Notes: a model not told the origin generated them from the sequence alone. A DNA stretch of 64,000 nucleotides from Pseudomonas chlororaphis (GCF_000783395.1 NZ_JSFK01000006.1:56354-120353); one strand, 5' to 3'. Shown: positions 1 through 9,476, counted from the stretch's first letter. A program made the numbers and translations.

Positions 1-22
1 GCGGGCTTGCCCGCGATGGCGT
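1..22. repeat. Half of a REP-like palindrome at the window edge
   Basis: The first bases contain the core GCGGGCTTGCCCGCGATGG, a small palindrome of the Pseudomonas REP type. Its partner would lie outside the window. Similar single copies lie at 11773-11802 and near 27733-27760. Confidence 0.5.
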
Positions 23-44
23 CAGCCCTGACACCGAAGAACCA

Positions 45-1016
45 TCAAGCAGAAGCCACCTTGGCAAACCCCGCCCGAATCTTCTCTTCCGGCAACTCAT
101 CAGCAATAAACACAATCACACTTTCCCGCGCCTCACCCTCGGCCCATTCGGTGTCCCAATCGAAGCCATAGAGTTTCAGCACGCCCTGAAACACCAAACG
201 CCGATCCTCACCCGCGATGTTCAGTACACCCTTGTAACGCAGCAATTGCTTGCCGTGTTCTTCCAGCAGCTCATTCATGAACTCGCTGAGCTGATCGATA
301 TCCAGCGGCTGATCGGTGCGCAGCACCAGACTGGAAATGCGATCAATCGATGGCGCCTTGCCCACCGGACGCAGGCTCAATCCACCGCCAAGATCGGCAT
401 TGAGGTTGAAGCCGCGTACATCCAGCAGTTCTGCCAGATCAATGCTGCCATGTTCAACCACACGGATCGGCGCACGACGGTTGATCCGCGTCAGGCGTTC
501 GCTCAACGCGTTGAACGTAGCTTCGTCGACCAGATCGGTCTTGCTCACCAGCAAGCGATCGGCAAAACCGATCTGCGCCTGAGCGATGGTCTGGGTCAGG
601 TGCACGTCCGCGTGGGCGGCATCGACCAAGGTGATGATGCCGTCGAGCAGGTAGCGCTCACGCAGTTCTTCGTCGATGAAAAAGGTCTGCGCTACGGGTG
701 CAGGATCGGCCAGACCAGTGCATTCGATCACCAAGCGATCAAAGGCGATCTCGCCGTTGTCCAGACGCTCGAGCAGCAAGTACAGCGCCTTGGTCAGGTC
801 GGTGTGAATGGTGCAGCAGACGCAACCGTTGGCCAGGGTCATGACTTGCACCGGTTCGTCACCCAACAGCTGCGTGTCGATACCGGCGTCACTGAATTCG
901 TTTTCGATCACGGCGATTTTCAGGCCGTGCTCGGCTTTCAAGATATGGCGCAGCAAAGTGGTCTTGCCGGCGCCGAGGAAACCGCTGAGTACCGTGACCG
1001 GGATGGGAGAGGACAA
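45..1016 (-). CDS. yjiA: CobW/YjiA-family GTP-binding metallochaperone
   Basis: Protein of 323 residues in the COG0523 family of zinc/cobalt-related GTPases. It has a Walker A loop GFLGAGKTT at residues 12-20, the family metal-binding CxCC motif at C65/C67/C68, an SKTD guanine-specificity motif and a C-terminal CobW domain. The start is a TTG at 1014-1016, eight bases after a GGAG ribosome binding site; no better ATG is nearby. It is the last gene after cstA and ybdD, the same order as E. coli yjiY-yjiX-yjiA and P. aeruginosa PA4606-PA4604, though a REP pair (1061-1150) separates it from ybdD. The family is thought to deliver metal to client proteins; the client here is unknown. Confidence 0.85.
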   Translation of the reverse strand: MSSPIPVTVLSGFLGAGKTTLLRHILKAEHGLKIAVIENEFSDAGIDTQLLGDEPVQVMTLANGCVCCTIHTDLTKALYLLLERLDNGEIAFDRLVIECTGLADPAPVAQTFFIDEELRERYLLDGIITLVDAAHADVHLTQTIAQAQIGFADRLLVSKTDLVDEATFNALSERLTRINRRAPIRVVEHGSIDLAELLDVRGFNLNADLGGGLSLRPVGKAPSIDRISSLVLRTDQPLDIDQLSEFMNELLEEHGKQLLRYKGVLNIAGEDRRLVFQGVLKLYGFDWDTEWAEGEARESVIVFIADELPEEKIRAGFAKVASA

Positions 1017-1060
1017 AACTCGATCTCCTTCACAAAATGAATAAACAACACAAAAACAAC

Positions 1061-1150
1061 TGTGGGAGCGAGCTTGCTCGCGAAAGCGATGTGTCAGTCA
1101 AATCATTCATCAACTGACACTCCGTATTCGCGAGCAGGCTCGCTCCCACA
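1061..1150. repeat. Paired REP (REPIN-like) palindrome, GTGGGAGCGAGC type
   Basis: Two inverted copies of a TGTGGGAGCGAGC..GCTCGCGAA unit about 90 bp end to end, with a short spacer. The same doublet architecture recurs at 22175-22265 and 35455-35547 and, with variant cores, at 4005-4096, 38851-38939 and 56768-56859. Confidence 0.85.
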
Positions 1151-1180
1151 GGGGGATTACCTCAACCGCAGGCTGTCAGC

Positions 1181-1378
1181 TCAACAGCACTTCGGTCCAC
1201 CCTTGCCACCGTAACGCGCTTCCTGACGTTCGCGAAAGAACATCTCGTAGCTCATCACCGGTTTGTCCGGGTGTTTGGTTTGCATATGCTCGACGTAGGT
1301 GTCGTAGTCGGGCATGCCGACCATCAGGCGCGCGGCCTGACCGAGGTATTTACCGAGGCGACTCAGGTCATTGAACAT
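1181..1378 (-). CDS. ybdD: YbdD/YjiX family small protein (DUF466)
   Basis: A 65-residue protein of the YbdD/YjiX family, ending in the typical [10 protein letters not shown] tail with two terminal cysteines. GAGG precedes the ATG by seven bases. It begins 15 bases after the cstA stop, and this linkage to CstA-type transporters is the usual one across gamma-proteobacteria. Such proteins are believed to assist the transporter, but no biochemical role is established. Confidence 0.88.
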   Translation of the reverse strand: MFNDLSRLGKYLGQAARLMVGMPDYDTYVEHMQTKHPDKPVMSYEMFFRERQEARYGGKGGPKCC

Positions 1379-1393
1379 GGTGCAATCCTCTGG

Positions 1394-3460
1394 TTACGCA
1401 TCCGGCAGAGCCTGGAATGGCGATTCTTTATCCGTACGCTCTTTTTTGCCCCAGGCGGCGATGCCGACCTTGAGCGCATAGAACAGGATACTGAAGACCA
1501 CGAACAGGAACAGCGCGGTAAGCGTTGCGTTGGTGTAAGCGTTGAAGATCACGTGCTGCATCTGCTCGACGCTTTTTGCCGGGGCCAGCACCTGACCATT
1601 GGCCAGCGCATCGCTGTACTTCTTGGCCAGCGACAGGAAGCCGATCGCCGGGTTGGCATCGAACAATTTGATGAAGCCCGCGGTCGTGGTGCAGATCAAC
1701 AGCCAAGTGGCTGGCAGCAGGGTGACCCAGATGTAGCGCTGGCGCTTCATTTTGATCAGAACCACGGTGCCGAGCATCAGCGCGATACCGGCCAGCATCT
1801 GGTTAGAGATACCGAACAGTGGCCACAGGGTGTTGATGCCGCCCAGTGGATCGATCACGCCCTGATACAGCAACCAGCCCCACATCGCCACACAACCGGC
1901 GGTGGCGATCAGGTTGGCGGTCCACGATTCGGTACGTTTCAGTGCCGGAACGAAGGAGCCGAGCAGGTCCTGCAGCATGAAGCGCCCGGCACGGGTGCCG
2001 GCGTCCACAGCAGTCAGAATGAACAGCGCTTCGAACAGAATCGCGAAGTGGTACCAGAACGCCATGGTGTTTTCACCCGGCAGGACGCTGTGCAGGATCT
2101 GCGCGATACCGACCGCCAGGGTCGGCGCACCGCCGGCACGGGCCAGAATGGTGGTTTCGCCAATGTCATGCGCCACGGCTTGCAGCGCTTCCGGCGTGAT
2201 CGCAAAGCCCCAGCTGGAAACCACTTGCGCAACCGATGCCACATCACTGCCGACCACAGCGGCCGGGCTGTTCATGGCGAAGTACACGCCTGGCTCGATC
2301 ACCGAAGCGGCGACCATGGCCATGATGGCGACGAACGACTCCATCAGCATGCCGCCGTAACCGATGTAACGGGCGTTGGTTTCGTTATCCAGCAGCTTCG
2401 GCGTGGTGCCCGAAGAAATCAGCGCGTGGAAACCGGAAACCGCACCGCAAGCGATGGTGATGAACAGGAACGGGAACAGACCGCCCTTCCATACCGGGCC
2501 GGTGCCGTCGACGAACTGGGTCAGCGCAGGCATTTTCAGCTCGGGCATGGTCACCAGAATGCCGATTGCCAGGGCGACGATGGTGCCGATTTTCAGGAAC
2601 GTCGACAGGTAGTCGCGCGGCGCCAGAATCAGCCACACCGGCAGCGATGCCGCGACGAAACCATAGCCGACCAGCATCCAGGTAATCTGCACGCCGGTGA
2701 AGGTGAACGCCTTGGCCCATACCGGATCAGCGGCAATCTGCCCACCCAGCCAGATCGAACCGAGCAGCAGCAACACGCCGACCACGGAGATCTCGCCAAT
2801 GCGGCCCGGGCGGATGTAGCGCATGTAAATGCCCATGAACATCGCGATCGGGATGGTCGCCATCACGGTGAAGATGCCCCACGGGCTCTCGGCCAGCGCT
2901 TTAACCACGATCAGCGCCAGCACCGCGAGGATGATGATCATGATCAGGAAGCAGCCGAACAGGGCGATGGTGCCGGGTACGCGGCCCATTTCTTCACGCA
3001 CCATGTCGCCCAGGGAACGGCCGTTGCGCCGGGTCGACATGAACAGGACCATGAAGTCCTGCACCGCGCCCGCCAGCACCACGCCGGCAATCAGCCAGAG
3101 CGTGCCGGGCAAGTAGCCCATCTGCGCCGCCAGCACCGGGCCGACCAGAGGCCCCGCGCCAGCGATGGCAGCGAAGTGGTGACCGAAAAGAATGTGTTTG
3201 TTGGTCGGCACATAGTCCAGACCGTCATTGTTGAGCACGGCGGGGGTGGCCCGACGTGGATCAAGTTGCATCACGTTGTTGGCGATGAACAGACTGTAGT
3301 AACGGTACGCAACCAGATAAATGGCCACAGCGGCGACCACGATCCACAAGGCGTTGATCGCCTCGCCGCGGCGCAATGCCACTACGCCCAGGGCGCACGC
3401 TCCTACGATTGCCAGCACTAGCCAGGGTAAGTGGCGTAGCAGGCTATTATTATTTTTCAT
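1394..3460 (-). CDS. cstA: CstA/BtsT-family pyruvate/peptide transporter
   Basis: An inner-membrane carrier of 688 residues belonging to the carbon starvation CstA family, with many hydrophobic helices and the family segments FGHHFAAIAGAGPLVGP and SGTTPKLL. Length is close to E. coli CstA (701) and BtsT (716). I chose the ATG at 3458-3460 because the extra 24 residues from an upstream in-frame start do not look like this family. Followed by ybdD and yjiA on the same strand. In enterobacteria these proteins import pyruvate or peptides under carbon limitation; a pyruvate role here is inferred from the operon resemblance to yjiYXA. Divergent from mapZ across 159 bp. Confidence 0.92.
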   Translation of the reverse strand: MKNNNSLLRHLPWLVLAIVGACALGVVALRRGEAINALWIVVAAVAIYLVAYRYYSLFIANNVMQLDPRRATPAVLNNDGLDYVPTNKHILFGHHFAAIAGAGPLVGPVLAAQMGYLPGTLWLIAGVVLAGAVQDFMVLFMSTRRNGRSLGDMVREEMGRVPGTIALFGCFLIMIIILAVLALIVVKALAESPWGIFTVMATIPIAMFMGIYMRYIRPGRIGEISVVGVLLLLGSIWLGGQIAADPVWAKAFTFTGVQITWMLVGYGFVAASLPVWLILAPRDYLSTFLKIGTIVALAIGILVTMPELKMPALTQFVDGTGPVWKGGLFPFLFITIACGAVSGFHALISSGTTPKLLDNETNARYIGYGGMLMESFVAIMAMVAASVIEPGVYFAMNSPAAVVGSDVASVAQVVSSWGFAITPEALQAVAHDIGETTILARAGGAPTLAVGIAQILHSVLPGENTMAFWYHFAILFEALFILTAVDAGTRAGRFMLQDLLGSFVPALKRTESWTANLIATAGCVAMWGWLLYQGVIDPLGGINTLWPLFGISNQMLAGIALMLGTVVLIKMKRQRYIWVTLLPATWLLICTTTAGFIKLFDANPAIGFLSLAKKYSDALANGQVLAPAKSVEQMQHVIFNAYTNATLTALFLFVVFSILFYALKVGIAAWGKKERTDKESPFQALPDA

Positions 3461-3619
3461 TTTATTATTCCAGCCAGGGTGGACAAGAAAGACAGCCACC
3501 CCGAGTTTAGCGCTTACGGCGCCAAAGGCCATACCCCGACGTTGGTCTAGACGCTTTAGCGATTGGCTGGCGCCCGCATTCGCGGTCTATAGTCAGCGAA
3601 CCTTCACGAGGATTGCGCC

Positions 3620-3988
3620 ATGAGCGAGCACCCCGCCAATCGACGTCGCTTCAAACGTATTGCGTTCGATGCCAGAACCGAGCTGAGTCAGGGCCAATTC
3701 ATCTGGCCGGTCAAGCTGATCGATCTGTCGCTCAAGGGACTGCTGATCGAGCGGCCGGAGCCGTGGCTGGGTGATCGCGAACAGGATTTCTTCGTCGACA
3801 TTCATCTGAGCGATGACGTCGATATCGAGATGGATGTGCACTTGGCCCATGAGGAAAACGGTCAGCTGGGTTTTGTCTGCCGACATATCAGCCTGGAATC
3901 GATCCAGCGCTTGCGACGGTTGATCGAGTTGAATCTGGCGGATGAGGCCGAACTGGAGCGCGAGTTGGCTGCCCTGATCGAAATCTAG
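3620..3988 (+). CDS. mapZ: Single-domain PilZ c-di-GMP adaptor, MapZ type
   Basis: A 122-residue stand-alone PilZ domain. It keeps both c-di-GMP contact motifs: RRRFKR at residues 8-13 and DLSLKG at 35-40. The C-terminal helix (RLRRLIELNLADEAELERE) closely resembles P. aeruginosa PA4608 (MapZ), which when bound to c-di-GMP inhibits the chemoreceptor methyltransferase CheR1 and alters flagellar switching. The gene neighbourhood (cstA on one side, radA-ankB-katB on the other) is the PA4608 neighbourhood, which supports orthology. The partner methyltransferase is not in this window. Binding and CheR inhibition are inferred from the family, not shown here. Confidence 0.85.
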   Translation: MSEHPANRRRFKRIAFDARTELSQGQFIWPVKLIDLSLKGLLIERPEPWLGDREQDFFVDIHLSDDVDIEMDVHLAHEENGQLGFVCRHISLESIQRLRRLIELNLADEAELERELAALIEI

Positions 3989-4004
3989 AATCCACAATCG
4001 AACC

Positions 4005-4096
4005 CTGTGGGAGCTGGCTTGCCAGCGATAGCGATTTCAGACTCGACGAATATGTCGACGGACAGAACGCAATCGCTGGCAAGCCAGCTCCCACAG
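4005..4096. repeat. Paired REP palindrome, GTGGGAGCTGGCTTGCC type
   Basis: Inverted doublet of CTGTGGGAGCTGGCTTGCC with GGCAAGCCAGCTCCCACAG at the other end, filling the space between the convergent mapZ and radA. The core differs from the GCGAGC copies. The same variant recurs at 56768-56859. Confidence 0.85.
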
Positions 4097-4115
4097 GTTA
4101 TGCGGTGGGTTCAAG

Positions 4116-5483
4116 TTATTCGAAGAGCGCGTCGAGAGCCTGTTCGAGGCGGGTCACAGCGATAATCTGCAAGCCCGGCGGGGATTCCTTCGGCGCATTG
4201 CCCTTCGGCACGATCGCTCGTTTGAAGCCATGCTTCGCCGCTTCCTTCAACCGCTCTTGACCGCTCGGCACCGGACGCACTTCGCCAGACAAGCCCACTT
4301 CACCGAACACCAACAGATCATGCGGCAATGGTCGATTGCGCAAACTCGACATCACCGCTGCCATCAACGCCAGGTCAGACGCCGTTTCCAGCACCTTCAC
4401 CCCGCCCACGACGTTGAGGAACACATCCTGATCGTGCGTCGGAATGCCGCCATGGCGATGCAAAACCGCGAGCAACATCGCCAAACGGTTCTGATCCAGG
4501 CCCAACGTTACCCGTCGCGGGTTGGCCAGATGACTGTCATCGACCAGCGCCTGCACTTCCACCAACATCGGTCGCGTGCCTTCCCAGGTTGCCATCACCA
4601 CACTGCCGGGGACTTCTTCCTGCGCACGGGTGAGAAAAATCGCCGACGGGTTGGAGACTTCTTTCAAACCCTTGTCGGTCATGCCGAACACGCCGAGCTC
4701 GTTAACGGCGCCGAAACGGTTTTTCACCGCACGCAGCAAACGCAAACGCCCATCGGACTCGCCCTCGAAATACAGCACGGTGTCGACCATGTGCTCCAAG
4801 ACGCGAGGGCCGGCGAGCGCGCCTTCCTTGGTGACATGGCCGACGAGGAAAATCGCCGTGCCGCTCTGCTTGGCATAACGCACCAGCAGCGCCGCGCTCT
4901 CGCGTACCTGGGAGACGCCACCGGGAGCCGATTGCAGTTGTTCGGTGAAGATCGTCTGGATCGAGTCGATCACCATCACCTTGGGCTTTTCCTGACGAGC
5001 CGTGGCGATGATGGTTTCGATACACGTTTCGGTCATCACCCGCAGTTGATCTTGCGGCAAGCCGAGGCGACGCGCCCGCATGGCTACTTGCTGCTGGGAC
5101 TCTTCGCCGGTGACGTAGAGCGCCGGCATGCTTTTGGCGAGGTTGCACAACGTCTGTAACAGAATCGTCGATTTGCCGATGCCAGGATCACCGCCGATCA
5201 ACACCACCGAACCATCGACCAGACCGCCGCCAAGCACGCGATCCAGCTCACCGGAAGCGGTGGAAAAGCGCGGAATCTCTTCGATGCTGACTTCGGCCAG
5301 CGTCTTGATCTGCGCCTGTTGCCCGGCCCAACCCGTGCGGCCGGTCGGCGCCGTGGCACCGCCGCTTTCGATCATGGTCTCGGTCAGGGTGTTCCAGGCA
5401 CCGCACTCACCGCACTGCCCGGCCCACTTGGGAAAGGTTGCGCCGCACTCGGTGCAGCCGTACATGCGCTTGGCCTTGGCCAT
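4116..5483 (-). CDS. radA: DNA repair protein RadA (Sms)
   Basis: A RecA-like branch-migration helicase of 455 residues. In order: a four-cysteine zinc finger (residues 7-25, CTECG..CGECG), a RecA ATPase with Walker A GGDPGIGKST, the RadA-specific KNRFG motif, and a C-terminal Lon-protease-like domain. The ATG at 5481-5483 follows GGGGG and gives the usual N-terminus MAKAKRM; an in-frame start five codons upstream is less likely. RadA processes recombination intermediates together with RecA. Its position beside mapZ and the catalase pair is conserved in Pseudomonas. Confidence 0.95.
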   Translation of the reverse strand: MAKAKRMYGCTECGATFPKWAGQCGECGAWNTLTETMIESGGATAPTGRTGWAGQQAQIKTLAEVSIEEIPRFSTASGELDRVLGGGLVDGSVVLIGGDPGIGKSTILLQTLCNLAKSMPALYVTGEESQQQVAMRARRLGLPQDQLRVMTETCIETIIATARQEKPKVMVIDSIQTIFTEQLQSAPGGVSQVRESAALLVRYAKQSGTAIFLVGHVTKEGALAGPRVLEHMVDTVLYFEGESDGRLRLLRAVKNRFGAVNELGVFGMTDKGLKEVSNPSAIFLTRAQEEVPGSVVMATWEGTRPMLVEVQALVDDSHLANPRRVTLGLDQNRLAMLLAVLHRHGGIPTHDQDVFLNVVGGVKVLETASDLALMAAVMSSLRNRPLPHDLLVFGEVGLSGEVRPVPSGQERLKEAAKHGFKRAIVPKGNAPKESPPGLQIIAVTRLEQALDALFE

Positions 5484-5528
5484 CAGAACCCCCGACAAAA
5501 ACCGCGATGATAACGCACGTGCCGCTGA

Positions 5529-6074
5529 TCAGCGCGGCGCCGCACTACGGATTTCGCCACTGGCCAGACGCGCGGGGCTATTACCCAACGGATCCTCGGC
5601 ATTCAGGTCCGCGCCCTTGGCTTGCAGTGCATCGAGCAATTCCAGACGCTTGAACAACCCGGCGTACATGGCCGCCGTCTGCCCGGCGCCGTTACGCTGA
5701 TCAGGGCTGCAATCGGTGGCCATCAGGCGCCGGGCGATCTGTACTTCACCTTTGAAAATCGCCCCCATAAGCGCGGTGTTGCCGCGTTGGTCCTGCGCGC
5801 AGGCATCGGCGCCAGCGGCGAGCAAACGTTCCACGGCCGGAGCCTGACCGTGATAGGCCGCCAGAATCAGCGCGGTGTAGCCCTTGTTGTCGCGGGTTTC
5901 GAGGGAATAACCCGACTCGATGAAGGTATCGAGCATCGGCACATCACCGCGTCGGGCCGCGTCGAAGTAGTAGTCCTGCAGTCGGGCCTTGATCGCCTCA
6001 GGACTTTGCTCGACTGGTGCTGCCCACGCCGCGAACGACAGACAACCGGCCAGCAGTAAAAGACAGGTTCGCAT
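5529..6074 (-). CDS. ankB: Exported ankyrin-repeat protein AnkB
   Basis: A 181-residue protein with an N-terminal signal peptide (about residues 1-18, ending AAWA) followed by roughly four ankyrin repeats, seen as recurring G-x-TALI-A and LLAAGAD elements. It lies 57 bases downstream of katB on the same strand. In P. aeruginosa the katB-ankB pair is transcribed together, and AnkB is needed for full KatB activity in peroxide defence, probably as a periplasmic scaffold. The same role is inferred here from order and architecture. Confidence 0.88.
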   Translation of the reverse strand: MRTCLLLLAGCLSFAAWAAPVEQSPEAIKARLQDYYFDAARRGDVPMLDTFIESGYSLETRDNKGYTALILAAYHGQAPAVERLLAAGADACAQDQRGNTALMGAIFKGEVQIARRLMATDCSPDQRNGAGQTAAMYAGLFKRLELLDALQAKGADLNAEDPLGNSPARLASGEIRSAAPR

Positions 6075-6131
6075 CAGCAGTCTCCTTGCACCGAACGGGG
6101 CCTGAGTCAGGCCCCGCGTGCTAGATCGGTA

Positions 6132-7673
6132 TCAGTCGAGCAGTTTGGCCGCCAGTGCCTTGACCCGGCTCAGGTCGCCCTTGGCCACTTCCGTGACGCC
6201 AGTGCCGTATTCCGGATCGGACTTATAAAGGAAGGAGAGAATGATGTGCTTGCTCTCGTCATCGGTGCTGGCAAGTGAGCCACCGAAGCTGTCGATCAGG
6301 TCGCGGCGTTCTTTCTTGCTGAACGAGCGATACAGATCGCCGGCCTGCTTGAAATTCTGCTCACGCTGGATCTTCGCCTGCTGCGTGCTGCCCGACAGCG
6401 CCGACTGGCTGTAACGCGCGCTCTGGGTCTCCTCACGAGGTTGCAGTCGGCTTGGCTGATAGTTCACTCCAGTGTTACTGGCGCCGAAGTTCATCGCACC
6501 GTCCTGATTGCCATTGTTCACGGCAACTTTTGCCGCGTTGATTGGCAATTGCAGCGCATTGGCCCCCAGGCGATACATTTGCGTATCGGCATAAGAGAAC
6601 ACTCGACCTTGCAACAAACGGTCTTCGGAAGGCTCGATACCCGGAACAATATTCGCGGGCGCCATGGCCACTTGTTCGGTTTCCTGGAATACATTTGCCG
6701 GATTACGGTTCAACACCATTTGTCCAACTTTTCGCTCAGGAATACCCGGCCAGATCTTGGTGGCGTCTAATGGATCGAAATCAAACCTGGACAAATCTTG
6801 TGGCTTCAGCACTTGAATGTACAAGTCCCATTTCGGGAAATTACCTTTATTGATGTTACTCACCAGATCATTGGTCATATGACTGTAGTCTTGACCCTGA
6901 ACTTTGGCGACCTGCTTTGGCGTCAGATTATTAATTCCCTGCAAGCTCTTCCAGTGAAACTTGACGTAATGAACTTCGCCCTTTGCGTTGATCAACTTGT
7001 AGGCATGTACACCATTGCCATCCATCTCTCGATAACTGGCGGGAGTTCCCGAGTTCGAATACAACTCGGTCAGCGTACGAGTGGCTTCGGGTACATGGGA
7101 AAAGAAGTCGAATCGACGTGAGTCGTCATCGAGGTTAGTCCGAGGATCGGGTTTGAACGCGTGCACCATGTCGGGAAACTTGATTGCATCGCGGATGAAA
7201 AAAGTCGGGAAGTTGTTGCCCACCAGGTCCCAGTTGCCGTCGGCCGTGTAGAACTTGGTGGCGAAACCCCTTGGGTCACGCAGGGTTTCCGGCGAATGAT
7301 TGCCGTGTACCACGGCAGAGAAACGCACGAAGACCGGTGTACTTTGGCCGGCGGCGAACACCTTGGCCTTGCTCAGGTCGCTGAGATCGTTGGTCACCGT
7401 GAAGGTGCCATGGGCGCCGGTACCGCGTGCGTGAACCACGCGCTCGGGAATGCGCTCGCGATCGAAGCGTTGCAGCTTCTGAATCAGTTGCACGTCCTGC
7501 AGCAGCACCGGGCCGTTGGCGCCGGCGGTCTGCGAATTCTGATTATCGCCGACCGCTGCACCGTTATCGCGGGTCAGTGGCGCGGCGTTAACGGAGAAGG
7601 TCAGCAAGCTGGCGGTGAGTACACCGAAGATACGGCGACGGGGAAAAGCCCCCAGTCCAAGTGCGGAGTTCAT
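6132..7673 (-). CDS. katB: Periplasmic monofunctional catalase KatB
   Basis: A clade-1 haem catalase of 513 residues with a signal peptide (about residues 1-30, ending VNA). Catalytic elements are visible: distal histidine in RVVHARG, asparagine in VGNNFPTFFIRDA, and the proximal tyrosine in RVFSYADTQMYRLG. The export signal and the ankB partner match P. aeruginosa KatB. AGGA precedes the ATG. The middle of the gene is unusually AT-rich: bases 6781-6960 have 77 G/C of 180 (43%), while 7321-7380 has 37 of 60 (62%). This suggests a recombined segment. I found no convincing OxyR tetra-half-site in the 286 bp upstream. Confidence 0.93.
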   Translation of the reverse strand: MNSALGLGAFPRRRIFGVLTASLLTFSVNAAPLTRDNGAAVGDNQNSQTAGANGPVLLQDVQLIQKLQRFDRERIPERVVHARGTGAHGTFTVTNDLSDLSKAKVFAAGQSTPVFVRFSAVVHGNHSPETLRDPRGFATKFYTADGNWDLVGNNFPTFFIRDAIKFPDMVHAFKPDPRTNLDDDSRRFDFFSHVPEATRTLTELYSNSGTPASYREMDGNGVHAYKLINAKGEVHYVKFHWKSLQGINNLTPKQVAKVQGQDYSHMTNDLVSNINKGNFPKWDLYIQVLKPQDLSRFDFDPLDATKIWPGIPERKVGQMVLNRNPANVFQETEQVAMAPANIVPGIEPSEDRLLQGRVFSYADTQMYRLGANALQLPINAAKVAVNNGNQDGAMNFGASNTGVNYQPSRLQPREETQSARYSQSALSGSTQQAKIQREQNFKQAGDLYRSFSKKERRDLIDSFGGSLASTDDESKHIILSFLYKSDPEYGTGVTEVAKGDLSRVKALAAKLLD

Positions 7674-7959
7674 ATCAGGATCCTCTGGTTGTTTTGGGGC
7701 GCATCCAGATGCGCCAACCCAAGGCTAGAGGCCTGCGACGTCGAACATAAATAGAAAGAACGTAACGCCATGATTGAGAAAATTGGCTTCCTTATCAGCG
7801 AGTTACGGAGTATTTCGCGCGCGATTGATGGCACTTTGCAAACTAATCGTCGATTGATGTGTCGATAAAAACGGGCATTGTAAGAAGGTGTTTCGCGCAG
7901 GACGCGTTTTGCTGATTTACACTGCGTACACCAAACTCATCTGTAACAAGGAAATAACT

Positions 7960-8373
7960 ATGGGCGTGCTAAGTGAGTTCAAGGCCTTCGCGGTCAAAGG
8001 CAATGTGGTCGACATGGCCGTCGGTATCATCATCGGCGCCGCGTTCGGCAAAATCGTTTCGTCGTTTGTCGGCGACGTGATCATGCCGCCAATCGGCCTG
8101 TTGATCGGTGGGGTGGACTTCAGTGATTTAGCCATCACGCTCAAAGCCGCCGATGGCGCTGCGCCTGCGGTGGTGATGGCCTACGGCAAATTCCTCCAGA
8201 CAATTCTGGACTTCGTGATCGTCGCTTTCGCGATCTTCATGGGGGTCAAAGCCATCAACCGTCTGAAACGCGAAGAAGCCGTGGCCCCTACCCTGCCACC
8301 GGTTCCGACCAAGGAAGAAGAGTTGCTGGGCGAGATCCGCGACTTGCTCAAGGCCCAGAACACTCGGCCCTGA
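7960..8373 (+). CDS. mscL: Large-conductance mechanosensitive channel MscL
   Basis: A 137-residue inner-membrane channel subunit (family length about 136) with two transmembrane helices. The N-terminal segment [20 protein letters not shown] is the family pore-helix signature, and the C-terminal cytoplasmic bundle ends in [12 protein letters not shown]. The ATG at 7960 follows AAGGAA by seven bases; a longer in-frame start at 7888 would add 24 residues not found in the family. The homopentamer opens on hypo-osmotic shock. Adjacent fprB is osmotically regulated in P. putida, so the pairing may be functional. Confidence 0.96.
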   Translation: MGVLSEFKAFAVKGNVVDMAVGIIIGAAFGKIVSSFVGDVIMPPIGLLIGGVDFSDLAITLKAADGAAPAVVMAYGKFLQTILDFVIVAFAIFMGVKAINRLKREEAVAPTLPPVPTKEEELLGEIRDLLKAQNTRP

Positions 8374-8393
8374 ATTCTGTTCACGATAGAACT

Positions 8394-8416
8394 AACGGCG
8401 CCTTCGAGGCGCCGTT
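8394..8416. terminator. Bidirectional terminator between mscL and fprB
   Basis: A 10-bp perfect stem AACGGCGCCT / AGGCGCCGTT around a three-base loop, followed by a T-rich run (TGTTT) on the plus strand and preceded by TAGTT-like A-rich sequence for the other strand. It sits between two convergent genes. Confidence 0.75.
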
Positions 8417-8419
8417 TGT

Positions 8420-9196
8420 TTACCAGTAGTTTTCCACCGCCACCTGACCGGGCCGGCGGGTCAGACTGAGGCTCATGTGGCGCTTTTTCAGCAACGCGCG
8501 TGTGTCATCGATCATCTGCGGATTGCCGCACAGCATGACCCGCGAGTGCTCCGCCGACAGCTCCACGCCCGCTGCGCGCTCCAGCTCACCGCTTTCAATC
8601 AATGTGGTGATGCGCCCGTGCAGTGCACCAGGGTGCGCTTCGCGCGTCACCGTCGCGATGAACTGCAATTTGTGCGCATATTCGCTGAGGTAGTCACGCT
8701 GCGTGAGTCCGGCAATCAGCTCCTGATAGGCCAGCTCCCGCGCCTCGCGCACGCTGTACACCAGAATGATGCGCTCGAATTTTTCCCAGACTTCGAAGTC
8801 CTGCAGTATCGACAGAAACGGCGCCACCCCGGTACCTGTGGATAACAGCCATAAATCTCGCCCGTCGACGAAGCGATCAAGGGTCAGATAGCCGAATGCC
8901 TGGCGATCCACCAGCAAAGTGTCGCCGACCTGCAGCCGACTCAGCTCACTGGTGAACTCACCGTCTGGCACCACGATGGAAAAGAACTCGAGAAACTCGT
9001 CAAAAGGTGACGACACCATCGAATAGGCCCGCCACACAATGCTGCCGTCAGCCTTGGTCACACCAAGCCTGGCGAACTGCCCGGCGCGGAAACGAAAACC
9101 GGCATCCCGGCTGGTACGCAAGGTGAACAGGCTCGGGGTCAGGGGTTGGACATCGAGCAACGTCTGCGAGGTGTATTTCTCTTCGCTGGCGGTCAT
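8420..9196 (-). CDS. fprB: Ferredoxin-NADP+ reductase, FprB type
   Basis: A FAD-dependent flavoprotein of 258 residues. Motifs in order: RAYSMVSS for FAD binding, a second domain with STGTGVAPFLS for NADPH, MLCGNPQM, and a C-terminal tryptophan (ENYW) that would stack on the flavin. The ATG at 9194-9196 has GGAG seven bases upstream and gives the family length; two upstream in-frame starts would add only unstructured residues. It exchanges electrons between NADPH and ferredoxin or flavodoxin. The C-terminus and mscL linkage identify it as FprB rather than FprA. Confidence 0.9.
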   Translation of the reverse strand: MTASEEKYTSQTLLDVQPLTPSLFTLRTSRDAGFRFRAGQFARLGVTKADGSIVWRAYSMVSSPFDEFLEFFSIVVPDGEFTSELSRLQVGDTLLVDRQAFGYLTLDRFVDGRDLWLLSTGTGVAPFLSILQDFEVWEKFERIILVYSVREARELAYQELIAGLTQRDYLSEYAHKLQFIATVTREAHPGALHGRITTLIESGELERAAGVELSAEHSRVMLCGNPQMIDDTRALLKKRHMSLSLTRRPGQVAVENYW

Positions 9197-9476
9197 GGGG
9201 CACTCCATTGAACGATTGCCCTCAGTGTCGCGCAAATTAACTGGTCTAAACACTGATGATCGGTAATGACATTCGAATTTAATCCTCTCGGTATTATTTA
9301 TCAGATGACAAGATCAATATAAACATCGTTCATCCTAAGAACACTTTATGGATATTTGGCTATCTGCAATCTCGAAAAAATTTAAAGCTCGTTGTAAGAA
9401 ACATCCTACACTTCGTTGCGTGCCGGATCTTTTGGATCCATTCGGTGCCCCCGCAACGTCAATGGAGTGTTCAAAG

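Noticed and set aside
1271-3421. Long open frame antisense to cstA (716 codons)
   Set aside because: Its residue make-up is His/Gln/Arg-rich with no family resemblance; it mirrors the codon bias of cstA. The same applies to long antisense frames at 17130-18554, 36180-37973, 55180-56679 and 58667-60487.
7674-7959. OxyR binding site upstream of katB
   Set aside because: No four half-sites with the expected spacing could be found by eye.
9348-9476. Upstream start of the LuxR gene
   Set aside because: It would add 43 residues beyond the usual 237-residue length and lacks a spaced ribosome site.
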